A stretch of DNA of 64,000 nucleotides from Adiantum capillus-veneris. Its lineage: Eukaryota > Streptophyta > Polypodiopsida > Polypodiales > Pteridaceae. Both the position numbers and the translations under genes were made by a program. How positions within the stretch are numbered: the first letter of the stretch is position 1; every line of letters begins with the position of its first letter. Under the pieces are notes generated by a model. It ran no database searches. It was not told the DNA's origin and saw only the letters and a program-made list of their open reading frames with translations. Location of the stretch: positions 112,408,549 to 112,472,548 of the forward strand of contig CM043953.1 of the NCBI GenBank assembly GCA_014529385.2. The letters are read 5' to 3'. Shown here one piece after another: positions 10,996 to 21,430 of this stretch.

Positions 10996-11583
10996 TTGCG
11001 AATAAATGCCATTCGACTAACGGATTTTGATGAAGACACGGTGGAGCCAATAATTGCAGTCAATGTGGGTAGCAATCAAGTTGAATCGACGGCATTGCTT
11101 GATTCTGGAGCTCAAGCAAATTTGATCTCTTACAGATTATACAAACAGCTCAAGCTCAAAGGTCAACTACATCCTACTCCACAAGTGCTGGAAATTATTA
11201 CATCACATTCGCTAAAACCAGTGGGCTAGATTTTATTGCATGTACAAGTACATGAAAATATTTACCCACACAAGTTCTATGTGATTGAGGGCAAAAGCAC
11301 ACAAAACCCTATGTTGTTGGGACAACCTTGGCAAAAAGAGTATAATGTGCAGATAGATTGGAATGCGGATGTAGTCAAAATTCAGCATGCACAAGAACAG
11401 CAGGTCGTAACCTTTTCTCAGCAACCCACGAAGAATCAGCTGGCAGCAATGCAATCACTGGATAAAGAGCCAAAAGGAAGGGTGCCACTAAAAAACAACA
11501 TGATACCCAAGGCTAACAAACAGATAACTGCCAACCATGTTCACTACAAGTATAAAAAGTCATCGACCGCAGTGAAGAGATGA
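10996..11583 (+). pseudogene. Element A second retropepsin-like domain (post-integrase)
   Basis: In the same reading frame as the integrase. Residues read T-A-L-L-D-S-G-A-Q-A-N-L-I-S (Asp codon 11101), then after an in-frame TAG (11227-11229) M-L-L-G-Q-P-W-Q (G-Q-P-W corresponds to the G-R-P-W/F flap-end motif). This is a second aspartic-protease fold in one element; the usual one is at 6320. Element B has the same arrangement. It may process the C-terminal polyprotein or be a catalytically weak copy with another role; both are inference. Confidence 0.75.
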
Positions 11584-11880
11584 GAGTTAGCAACACGAGA
11601 AAAACAAGTATGGGTGCGGAAGGATAGAAGTGACATGGCGGGCAAACCACAATACAACAGAAGGACTCAACAGAAGTAGATAGTTCAACCAAAAGCAAGG
11701 GAACAAAACAGATATGGATCCCAAAAAAAATGCTCAGCAACAACTTCAATGCGACTCGCATTTGGATCCCGAAACCAAAACAAAAGGAACTCCCTTCAGT
11801 ACAAGCAACATTGGTACGCAGACACACACAACATACGAAACCGGTAAACCGATTTATGTAGGTTCCAATCAGTAACAAAA
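11584..11880 (+). pseudogene. Element A W-[IV]-P-K repeat tail
   Basis: Downstream of the second protease are repeated short motifs: Q-V-W-V-R-K at 11611, Q-I-W-I-P-K-K at 11715 and R-I-W-I-P-K-P-K at 11763 (Trp codon positions; the first is in a different frame from the other two). Element B carries W-V-P-K, W-I-P-K and W-V-P-E in the same place. The surroundings are basic and Gln-rich. Function unknown. Confidence 0.55.
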
Positions 11881-12320
11881 CAATGACAACCGAGGAAGTA
11901 GCAATACACCTATAAAAACCGGCAAAGCAAAGCTATAAATGGAAAGCAAAAGAGACAAAGTCTACAACCAATTCCGCCATGAAAATTCTTTCCAAGGAGA
12001 CGACTATGTCCATATCGACAGTAGCGGCAAAGCAAGCGCCTTTTGCAAGAAAGACAATCAAACAAAGAGCGGTAGAGTTACAACTTTACTTGCAAAGAAA
12101 ATCTGCCGACCAAATCAACAACAAACAGGAAACCTCGACGATGAATGCCAATAAGCATATTGCTTATACATTCCTTTTGCACATCATTAATTTTTCCATG
12201 CATTGACCGAGTATGCATTATATAGGGCCACATTACATGGCCAAGCATTAACACGAGTTTTCAACCCATGCACGACACATACACCGAGGCGATACCTTGT
12301 CGTCCGGGAGGACTCCGGCT

Positions 12321-12333
12321 AGGAGGGGGGGAG
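12321..12333 (+). promoter_or_regulatory. Possible internal (central) polypurine tract
   Basis: AGGAGGGGGGGAG closely resembles the element's 3' polypurine tract (AGGAGAGGGGGAG at 30313-30325). A second plus-strand start is known in some long retroelements; here it is inferred only from similarity and position. Confidence 0.35.
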
Positions 12334-13858
12334 GCATTCTCAAACGCGGACCCAATGGAAAAGAGAGCAAAAAAAGGGCATGTTTTTTAACTATTTTAAA
12401 GGGTTGCCGTTTGATTGTGAAATTTTCTGAACTAACCCAAGTACATATGCCCTTATACATCATGAATCTACAAGTATATGGGGCCAAACGCCAAATCTAG
12501 TGTGTGTATATAAGTAAAAATAGCCATTTTTGGGGCAAAATATTGGTAAAACGGAGAAATCCGGCCATAAAAATTGCATGTGAGTGTATATAGTGTTTTG
12601 CAGTGATGTTTTTGATTTCCTTTTAATTTTACTAATTTTCGATAGAAAAACTTCAAAAATACAAAAAGCAAGTGAAAAATGGTCGTAATGAAAAACAAAA
12701 ATATGGCGATGATCAGTGACTATAGGACAACCTATGTTACAGTGGGGGTGCAATTATGAGACTGGAGCGGAAAGCATGTTTTGACTAGATTTTGTCCGAA
12801 ACGTCAAATTTCTCGTAAACTGGGAAAATGGAGTCCAAATCAAGAAATTTTTGAGCCTAAACTGCATCTCGCAAGAAGTTGGTAGCACATGTCAAATTTC
12901 ATGAAAAGTGGTTCGGTGACCCCCATTATAAGAAATTTTCACTTCATTTTAAGCTCATTTCCACTATTGACTTTTGAAAGAGAGCTTCTGCCACCTAGAG
13001 CGAACGGGACTTCGAGCAGCTTCTACGATGCGCACGACTACCCGACAGGCTCCAGACATGAGAGGTAGGCTCACCACCTTGAGCTTTTCGTGCATGTTTG
13101 TCGTTTTGTCGCGAAAACTAGTGTAGGGTTCACACAGAAAGCGAGCAGTAGAGACCTACAAGTAGAAGTGACCACATAGCGGCTAACCCAAAAGCAATGA
13201 GACTTCATCGGCGGCTTACCCTAGCATAGGATACCACTTTTGGATGACCAAAGGCAGTAGAAAACCATCGGGAAAAACCCTAATTTCTAGAGCTCCGCAA
13301 GAGGCCACCAAAAGGACAATCGACGGAAAGGCGCCCAAATGCTACCAAAACTCATGGGTAATAGCATCTCCACATGCTCGACGAGTCTATATAGCCCACA
13401 TAGCCAAAAGGTGACCCGAAATGGCACTAACTTCAGAAACAATATCAGACACACAAAACGTCAAATAGCTCTCGTGGCCAAACCGCATGTTCGTTTGCCA
13501 CCAACCTTCACGAGCGGATTTCCTAGACCATCAACAACCAAGTCCTATGGTGGTAGACCACCACAAGTCATCGAAGACATGAAAATGCAACCACAGGTGC
13601 TTCTAGAGCGACAAATTGCCAAGCGAATCTGCTGTAAAACCATATAGCAAGAATCCCTAAGGGATCCGAAGCTATGGGGACCAACATCAAGAAATTTCAT
13701 CGCCGAAAAGCACTCCAAAAGTCAGAAACAGCTCAGAGAATCCACACAAGGAGTTACTTTCTATCTATTTGACTTTTTTGTTGAAATAGGGATTAAAAGG
13801 GACTCAGGGGGACTAAGGACAGGCACTGGTAGTAGTCACCATGAAAATTTCATCAGGA

Positions 13859-14734
13859 GACATCCTACACGTAGGATGTCTCAAGGCCAATTCTGGGCAC
13901 CAACCCCAACATCTCTCATCACACAAAGTTTCTGAAAGGCCTTTACATGCTAGCCACCAAGTTTCATCACATTTGGACAAAAATTGACCTCATATGCACC
14001 AAAAAACGCAAAGTTAGGGCATAGAGGCAATAATGGGGCATAGACCTACCAAAACTTGTCCAAATCACATGAAACTTGCACAATACATTCATGAGCACAT
14101 TGCCAAGCTATCTGTGTGGTCACATGTAAAAAATGATGAAATAGACATCCTACGCATAGGATGTCTAAATGACATATTTGGCCCCCCAGATTGCATTTTT
14201 CAGTTCGAGATCGCTTTATTACCCCTTCATGAGCTCATATATGAAGTTTCAAGCCATTCCCATCACATTTAGCCCCCAACACATCCAAGATGCAATTTTT
14301 GAGCCCAAAAACACTACAGATGGTTTTACCAACACCAATTCTTGTCCAAATCAAAATCCAAGAGCAGAGCCATGTTCCACATGACAAGAGCTACCCACAG
14401 AACAAATCTCAAGCTATTTTGATGAAAAAGACATCCTACATGTAGGATGTCTCTAGCATTATTTTGACTTACTATGCAAGAAATTTCCTCATGGGAGCCA
14501 TTACCATGGTGCAAGAAGCTCATATACCAACTTTCAACCCATTTGAATATCATTTGCCACCTGTCGGGGACATCCTACCAAATTGTGAGCCTAAAGCCTG
14601 AATCTGCCCAAAAATGCACTTTTTGATGCCCAAACTCAATTCCAATCACATAGCCATGTTGCACAAGCCAAGGACCACCAGCCTGCCAAGTTTCACCAAA
14701 AACTGATGACAAGACATCCTACACGTAGGATGTC
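13859..14734 (+). repeat. 3' block of dyad repeats in element A
   Basis: Full dyads (GACATCCTAC, two bases, reverse complement) start at 13859, 14144, 14430 and 14713, with a lone half-site at 14569. Start-to-start distances are 285, 286, 139 and 144, all close to multiples of 142. The central two bases vary (AC, GC, AT, AC); the 14144 copy has one arm mismatch next to the centre. Intervening sequence is strongly diverged but often reads GATGA just before the dyad. Confidence 0.88.
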
Positions 14735-14899
14735 TAAATGATAAATTTTGGCCAGAATGATACTGTGAGCACATGCAGGGTTCCGAAGTTTCTTTTAAGT
14801 TTTATTTTCAATTTTCAAGTCATTTGGATAGTTAGAGCTCAGTTTCTCAGCTAATATTAAAAAAACGCTAACTTTGGACTACTGAGTGCAACAGGATCC

Positions 14900-16230
14900 A
14901 TGGCAGCCGCAAAATCACCTGCAAAGAAGAAGAGAATGACAATAAAAGATTACTTGGAAGAAGTAGAGCCATTTGTCATCCTAGAAGGAACTCTAAATCC
15001 AACCAGCACGTGGATTCAGAAGGATTCGCTAGAGTCAAATGATCTAAAGATCTACCAAGGCGTGTTCAAAGATACTGAAGGAAATGCAATAGAGCTACCC
15101 ATGCTACCTCGGGAGCTCAATGAGTTTATCAGAAGCAAGATGGCAGATTACCTGGAGAAGATAGATATCCATAACTATTTTGAAGCTGTGCCAGCAAGAA
15201 TCGACATCAAAAGAGTGTGGGAATTCGTAACTACAATCAAAGAAGATGGAGTGGCCAGAGTCAATGATCTGCAGGGCAAGCCAGATACTGTGATTGTAAT
15301 CACACAGAGAGTGGTGGAAGCAGCACTAGACCTCTCCAACAAAGGGGGTAGTGTAACCAAAAGAAGAGATGAAGTCAAGGTATACTCTGAAAAGAAGAGA
15401 AACTACACCTTTCAAGATATAGCAAACCCTAAAGTGGCGGTCATGAGCCAGCTCTACAACCAGTACTTCCATATGTGTACAAAGCATCCATAGAAGTACG
15501 GAATGCCGCATGGAGCCATTGCTACCACCTTTACCTGGGAAATGCAGAAGAGCAAGCCAAAGATGATCAATTATGCGGCTTATATCCATGACAACCTGGT
15601 AAAGATGGGCAACAAGAATCCCAGTTACATTCTGCCAGGTTAACTGATAACAAAAGTGGTTTATGGGGCATTGCATGCCAAGGGAAGATGGCCTAACCCT
15701 CCATCACAGAATGACTGGCTAAGGCTCAAAGAAGATAAAGAGGATGAACTGCCCAAAGCACCCAGAGTTGCCACACGATTGAAGCGCCGGTTTGAGACTG
15801 TGCAAGAGGAGCAGCCAGAGTTGAAGAAGAGAAAAAAGGAAATTGTACAAGTGTCTATCAAAGAGAAAAAATCACAGAAAGCGGCACGGCTAGAGCGGCT
15901 AATGGAAAGCTTCAGAGCTGAAAGAGCCCTCAAGGGAGATTTGAGCGAGCTATGGAAGCCATCACTAGAGGCCATGTCGGGTCATCCCAAAGGGTGCACA
16001 GAGATAGGTTTGAATATTACATCAAAAATTTTGAGATCCTGGATGCTACGGTAGAAAACATCCCTAACATCCCATTTACAGAAGAAGAAGTGGACGAAGT
16101 ACGACGGCAGCTGCTAGAAGAGCAGGAAGGCCACTAAAGAGAGCGGAAGACCAAGGCGGACCGGAATTTCAAGAAGAAGCCACCTCCACAAACCCAACAA
16201 AAGGAGGAGCTAGACACATCTGATGAACAA
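14900..16230 (+). pseudogene. Element A 3' ORF, first part
   Basis: Starts at ATG 14900 with a basic N-terminus (K-K-K-R). About 440 codons follow, broken by TAG 15491-15493, a TAA near 15641, a frameshift near 15950 and a TAA at 16135-16137. The middle (T-F-T-W-E-M-Q through I-T-K-V-V-Y-G-A-L) faintly resembles the putative plant transposon protein domain found in Athila/Tat elements; I am not certain. The C-terminal half is highly charged. Element B splits the ORF after 16230; removing B and one AACAA copy rejoins the frame without a shift at 28375. No membrane segment or signal peptide is seen, so there is no support for an envelope. Confidence 0.65.
16226..16230. repeat. Target-site duplication of element B, left copy (AACAA)
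   Basis: Identical to AACAA at 28370-28374 on the other side of element B. Confidence 0.9.
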
Positions 16231-16828
16231 TGTGCGCATTTGCCGCACATGTCGAAGCTAGAAACTTTTCGAGCACCGTGTGCGAGCCACGAAGGCTGCA
16301 AGCACACAACTAGCAGGCCTAGCAAGCTCATAGAGAGCAGGGGTGTGTCACTCACCTCCCTGCGCTTGTCGTCGTGAAGGATTCCTCGCCGCAAAGAAGA
16401 GGGAGCCACCTCCGTACTGTGCTCAACCGCCTCGCCGCCGCAGGTGCCATCGAAATGCTCGATCACACACACACACACACTCTCTCTTCCACTCTCCCTC
16501 AAGCACACACGCACACACACACACACACCTGTGAGCACACAATGGATATGGGGATGGAGATAGGGCAACAACACTCCTTCTATTGCACACTAAGAGAATA
16601 GGTCAATTTTAGATTTAGGTGACTTTTATATGAGCTCGCCCCATTCACATTTGGGCGCCCATGCTTAGCCAACTAACCCTTGCGTGTTCTAGTTAGAGTG
16701 CGCCTCTCATCGGCGATCACTCTACCCTTTTCCTATTGGACCAACAAGCCTGGTGCTTGACTCTACTAAATAAATAATACGGCGTCTGTCGTAGGCGATA
16801 GGGTGTCCGTGAGCCACGAGGGTTAATA
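16231..16828 (-). repeat. Element B 3' LTR
   Basis: Nearly identical to 27799-28369 apart from indels (for example at about 16740-16790). On the minus strand it starts TATTAACCC (the 5' copy has TGTTAAC, so the second base has mutated) and ends GCGCACA. It contains a CA microsatellite at about 16464-16530. Confidence 0.9.
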
Positions 16829-16841
16829 TGCCCCCCTTCTT
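16829..16841 (-). promoter_or_regulatory. Element B polypurine tract
   Basis: On the minus strand AAGAAGGGGGGCA abuts the 3' LTR start. Confidence 0.82.
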
Positions 16842-18044
16842 AATGTAGATTCCTTCCTCGAAAGCTATTGAGTTGAAGCTTGTTATGTCCATGTTGTAGA
16901 GCATCTAGATTTGAATCTGCAAGGCAAAGTCAGTGTTTCAGCAAGCGGAATTATATGGCTATAAATCATGAGGGGAATGTAAAGTACATGTGGAAATGAG
17001 TAAATGCAAGATTTATGAAATGTTAGACTACCATTAAGGACAAATAAATCGCACTTTGAGTAAATTAATTAATCAAGAGTTTTGGGCTTATGGGTGAGTC
17101 TATCAATTAGTTAGCTATGACTAAGGTTAAAACAACTACTCTAGTACTAGCTACGCTAAGAAGATTATCTAAATGCAAGATTCCCTAATTGTGCTTTTCA
17201 GCTTTGATTAGCCAACTAGCTCTCACAACTGCAAACAAAAGCTTGAAATGTTAACTGTAAGCTTGATGGAAGTCTTTTAAATGTCATTCATTTTTTTCTT
17301 TTTTTCTTTTTTACTTTGATTCACAATCATTTGAGGTGTGTGCTTATTTTGTATGTCCGGGGCTTTTTGCTTCTCAAAGAAAAGTGCCCACACTGGGAAA
17401 CTCTAGGGCTCTAGTACCATAGACAATAAATGTGAGTGAAGTACCAAATCAAGCAAGGATTTCTCTTCGAGCATCAGATTTTTCATTTGTGGCACTTATG
17501 TTTTTGGCTTCCATTTCCTTTGTATTCTCACTAGTGTTTTTGTTGTTTAAGTGAGCAAGCTTCTCTCTGCCTTAAACATTCCTAAGGTCTCAATAACTCA
17601 GATAATTTTATCAGCTAGGCCTAGTGGTCAAGTAATTGAGTTAACCTAAAGTCACGGTCTCCTAATATCAAGGCTCATCCTTAAGATTAAACTCTAGTTC
17701 CATCAACTTAAGCAAAGACAAATTTATACATCTACAATGGCAGATAACAAACATAACTATTGCACTCAAACAAACCATGAAAAATCATCATTAGCAATTA
17801 TACATATCCACCAACATGAATCATGGAAAGTAGTACACCTGGAGGTATGGAGTTGCTCATTTTGTCGAAGCAGATGTCCTCAGCCATGTGGATGGAAATC
17901 TATATAAGTCCTACCTAACACAACCAAAAAACAAGCACTATACCTCTAGGAGGCATGTCAGTGTGAAAAAGTTAAAACTCCTAGAAAAAAAACCAAAAAC
18001 ACAATCCAAACCCCTAGCCTACCTATCTGTCATCCCTTTTAGAA
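16842..18044. other. Element B 3' non-coding region
   Basis: About 1.2 kb of AT-rich sequence between the last ORF remnant and the polypurine tract. I see no gene; a T-rich run is at about 17287-17312. Confidence 0.6.
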
Positions 18045-18426
18045 TCAAGGAAAGAGGATATTATATAAACCGGGTGGCCACCCTAAGGCTAGGCCTCTAT
18101 CCTCATCATCTAGATAAACGAAATCATTTTCCGTGAGGCCATAGTCTTCCTGGGTCTCTATTATTTCATCTTCATCATCCTCTTGCGCAAGCGTGTTAAT
18201 CAAGAACCTCGCGATGCGTGGATACTCATCTTGTGCAAAAGAATAAGCATGTGCCACCGGAGAAACATTCGCTACTGGGATCACTAGTTATCCATAGACG
18301 TATCAGCCATTCTAACTCCTCAAAATTTCGCTCACGTGCAAGTCTCTCTACCAAATCCCATTCGCAAGAAAGTACAGGGTAGCAGATGTGAAACACTTGA
18401 GAAAAAATAAAAAGGGTACCTTTCAT
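18045..18426 (-). pseudogene. Element B small 3' ORF remnants with acidic tail
   Basis: Two overlapping minus-strand frames (18226-18426 and 18045-18284) look like one frameshifted ORF. Its end is strongly acidic (E-D-D-E-D-E-I-I-E) with a Tyr/Asp-rich finish. No domain is recognised. It could be the leftover of a 3' accessory ORF like element A's; weak support. Confidence 0.3.
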
Positions 18427-19111
18427 AAAAAATAGAAGCGCATGCCTCTGGTGAACTAGCCATCTCCAAGAATACAGATAGATTTGGTTAGGTCTTTAAA
18501 ACATGAGTTGTTTTTGTGTGCTGCTTGATGTGACATGGTGAATTTAGACTTATGTGTAGGATCTGATAGGGTGCTCTCTCGTTGCTAGTCGCTCTTGCTC
18601 TTTTACTTTTTTCTTTTTTTTTAAAATCTTTTTTTGTTTGTTTGCTAGAATTAGTATAAGCCTTTATATATACATTCCCTAGGATTGCAGATTGAGAGGT
18701 CAGGGAGGAAGGTTGAGAGGGAAGCAAGTGAATGATGGATGTCACAAAACACTCCTCCCTTCCTTGGGTAGATCATACCTTTTGGAATGATGTCGTCACC
18801 TTTTGAAACCAATTGTTCCAAGTTGTTATGGGTGAAGGCTTTAACCAACAGTTTTCGATCGCCCTATGTGTTTCATCTAGTTGGAAGGGTGGTAAGGTAC
18901 TCTCCCATGATTTTATTTGCAACATTGTTGTAGGTGGTGAACCTACAACGGGAGGTGCAAACTCTTTCTTGCTTGTATGGATATGTACAATGGTAGGTGG
19001 TGGTTGTGTCGAAGCTTCTATTTGCGTATAGGAACTACATGAAGAGCAAGAAGCTTCATTTGATTTCCTTGTTCCTGAGCTAGGTGGAACAAATCGTTCT
19101 TTCTTTGGTAC

Positions 19112-19975
19112 TCAAACTAGCTCTAGAGCGGGTGTGTAACATTCCGTGATTTTTTCCTTTCCACGATTTTCAATTTGTTTTGGAGCCATAGGATTGGGTT
19201 TACATGGGCCATGTGACAGGTAAGAGTACAATTTACATTCGGGCACCCAGATTTGATCATTTCCTTCATAGTATCCTTGGGCTTCCAATAGTTGTTTAGG
19301 AATCCAACGCAATGTTTCTTTACATTTCTTGGAGTGAGTGGGACGTTTCTTATGAGGGTTCCATTTTTTAGCATCAGCCATGGTCACTAAAGAAGCTTTA
19401 GGGACCCACTTGTATGTTTTCTTTGTTATATTAGGATGGTTCTTGTGTGTCTCAAGATTTCTTTCAACTACATCAGTTGAAGCTCTAGAGAGTTGGGCTA
19501 TGGGGACGTATGGTTCAACCTCCTGGACATGCAATGTCTTGGGTTTTATTTCCTTAGGCAATATCTCAGGGACTATGGCTTGAGTCGTAGGGATAAGAGT
19601 TGGTTTTTGCGTTGTGACACCCCCAGTCCCCCAATCAATAGTGCATTTGGTGGCTATCATCCACGTGCGTCCTAGGTTTATATTACCCTCCATAGTTCCA
19701 ATAGGCATGACCAAAAAGTCTTGAGCTACAACCCCATTGTCATAACTAACAGAAGTGTGCCAGATTCCAAAAACCGTAGTTTTTTTCTTGTTGACACCCT
19801 TGACCTGGATAATACTCTCAGATAGAGGTGGCTTCCCTAACTGACACCACACCCCATATGATAGCAGATTATATTTAGCACCCATGTCCAATAAGGCGTT
19901 ATATAGCACTTTTCCATAGGCACTATTTAACTCAATAGGGTATCGTAGAGGCGTATCCGAATCCAACCAATCATC
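19112..19975 (-). pseudogene. Element B second retropepsin-like domain and W-P-K tail (post-integrase)
   Basis: Same frame as the integrase C-terminus, separated only by one TAG at 19976-19978. Numbered from the Met at 19966: the protease signature is N-A-L-L-D-M-G-A-K-Y-N-L-L-S (Asp 27, with Met where Ser or Thr is usual), with the flap-end equivalent N-L-G-R-T-W at 97-102. The tail holds W-V-P-K (187-190), W-I-P-K (221-224) and W-V-P-E (240-243). Element A has the same domain order. The first protease is separate at 23056-24186. A C-terminal retropepsin duplicate is not something I know from Ty3/gypsy elements. Confidence 0.78.
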
Positions 19976-21430
19976 CTATGTTTCAACGTGGAATGCATCT
20001 GTAACTCCAAGGTTAGCCCCTCGCTGGCGTCCTATGCGTTGTTGGCGCTCTTTCACCTCAGCTTGAGCTTGTATCTTTTTCAATTCTATTTGAGCCTTGG
20101 CTGTCTTTTTCATATGGATGGCACGTAGCTCCTCTTGGCTTAAAGGATCATAGTATGTTTTAAATTTGATCCCATTGAGGAATCCAATGGTTTCAACTCC
20201 ATCAAGAGTCTCCACACGAATGGTTCCTTGTGGGGTGATCTCACATACTCTATATGGTCCTTTTCCTGCATATTTTAACTTTTTCTTTTCGTTAGGCACT
20301 CCATGCATAAGGACTTTATCACCAACATTGATATCTTTGTTCTTTAGATGATGGTCAAACCATTTCTTCCTCCTATCTTTCTCCACAAGTGCATGTTGTA
20401 CAGCTAATTGCCTCTCTTCATCTAGCCTTTCAAGGATATATAATCGCTCAACTAAAGGTTTACCATCCCAACCTTCTTGAGAAGCTACTCGAAGACTAGG
20501 AATGACAAACTCCCATGGCATAACCGCTTCTTGGCCATACACCATCTTAAACAGTGTGCAATTAATGGCAACTTTGTACGCAGTACGATAAGCCATAAAG
20601 CTGAAGTTAACTTTAAATCCCAATCTGTGCGATGAGCTTCCACCGTTTTGGTCAAGATAGAGATTAAGGTTTTATTGGTGCTCTCAGCTTGGCCATTTGC
20701 TTGCGAATAATAAGGTGTGGACTTATGGTGAGCTATCATGAAGTTAGTAGTGAGTTCTTTGATTACTCCATTTATAAAATGAGTACCATTGTCACTCACA
20801 ATCTCAAAGGGACAACCAAATCTTGTAATAATGTTCTCAAAGAGAAACTTGGCAGTTGATGACCTCCCATCAGCCTTTTGTGTTGCCCTGGCTTCCGTCC
20901 ACTTTGTTACATAGTCAGTGGCAACGATAATATATCGAGATTGAGTGCTACGAGCTGCCGGACTAATTGGGCCTACAAAGTCTAAACCCCATTTTTCAAA
21001 TGGTTGAGTCACTTTAACAAGATGTAAGGGCATCCTATCCTTTCATTGAGTGATCTTGTAACGTTGGCATTCATCACATCCTTTTGCAAAAAGTGATGCA
21101 TCCTTAAATAAGGTTGGCCACCAATAGCCTGATTGCAACACCTTTCTAGTTGGTAGTCCCCCCGAGAAATGTCCTCCGGCTATACCCATGTGGGCTTCTT
21201 GCAGTATGTACAAATACTCATCCTCACAGGCACAAAGTCTCAGAATATCGTCCTTCCCTAGCATATAGAGAGTTCCTACAATGAGAGAGTAAGGTTCACA
21301 TTCTTTTAACAGTTTTCGAGCTATGTTCTTACGAAGCTTTTTGGGTGGAAAATCATTAATTAGAAAGTTCACAATCTTCTCACTCCATTCAGGTATGGTT
21401 TCGACTAGGAATAGAGAAGTATCGGGTAAT
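19976..21430 (-). pseudogene. Element B integrase
   Basis: The H2C2 module is single and complete (E-A-H, G-G-H-F-S, C-D-E-C-Q). The catalytic core keeps all three acidic residues: V-A-T-D-Y-V-T-K-W, I-V-S-D-N-G-T-H-F and G-Q-A-E-S-T-N-K. The C-terminal domain has G-D-K-V-L-M-H and G-P-Y-R-V. Integrase inserts the cDNA into the chromosome. Damage: a TGA between zinc module and core (about 21040), a frameshift near 20620 and the TAG at 19976-19978. A basic coiled-coil linker (K-K-I-Q-A-Q-A-E-V-K-E-R) joins it to the second protease. Confidence 0.9.

Larger units (their letters stand above)
11881..14899 (+). other. Element A long non-coding block between pol and 3' ORF
   Basis: About 3 kb without supportable coding sequence. 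It contains a purine run at 12321-12333, AT-rich sequence around 12500-12960 and the second dyad-repeat block at 13859-14734. ORFs in this span are short and show no family resemblance. Confidence 0.7.

Noticed and set aside
16343..16601. Thr-His repeat ORFs in LTRs of B, also near 28020 and 38400
   Set aside because: CA microsatellites within LTRs.
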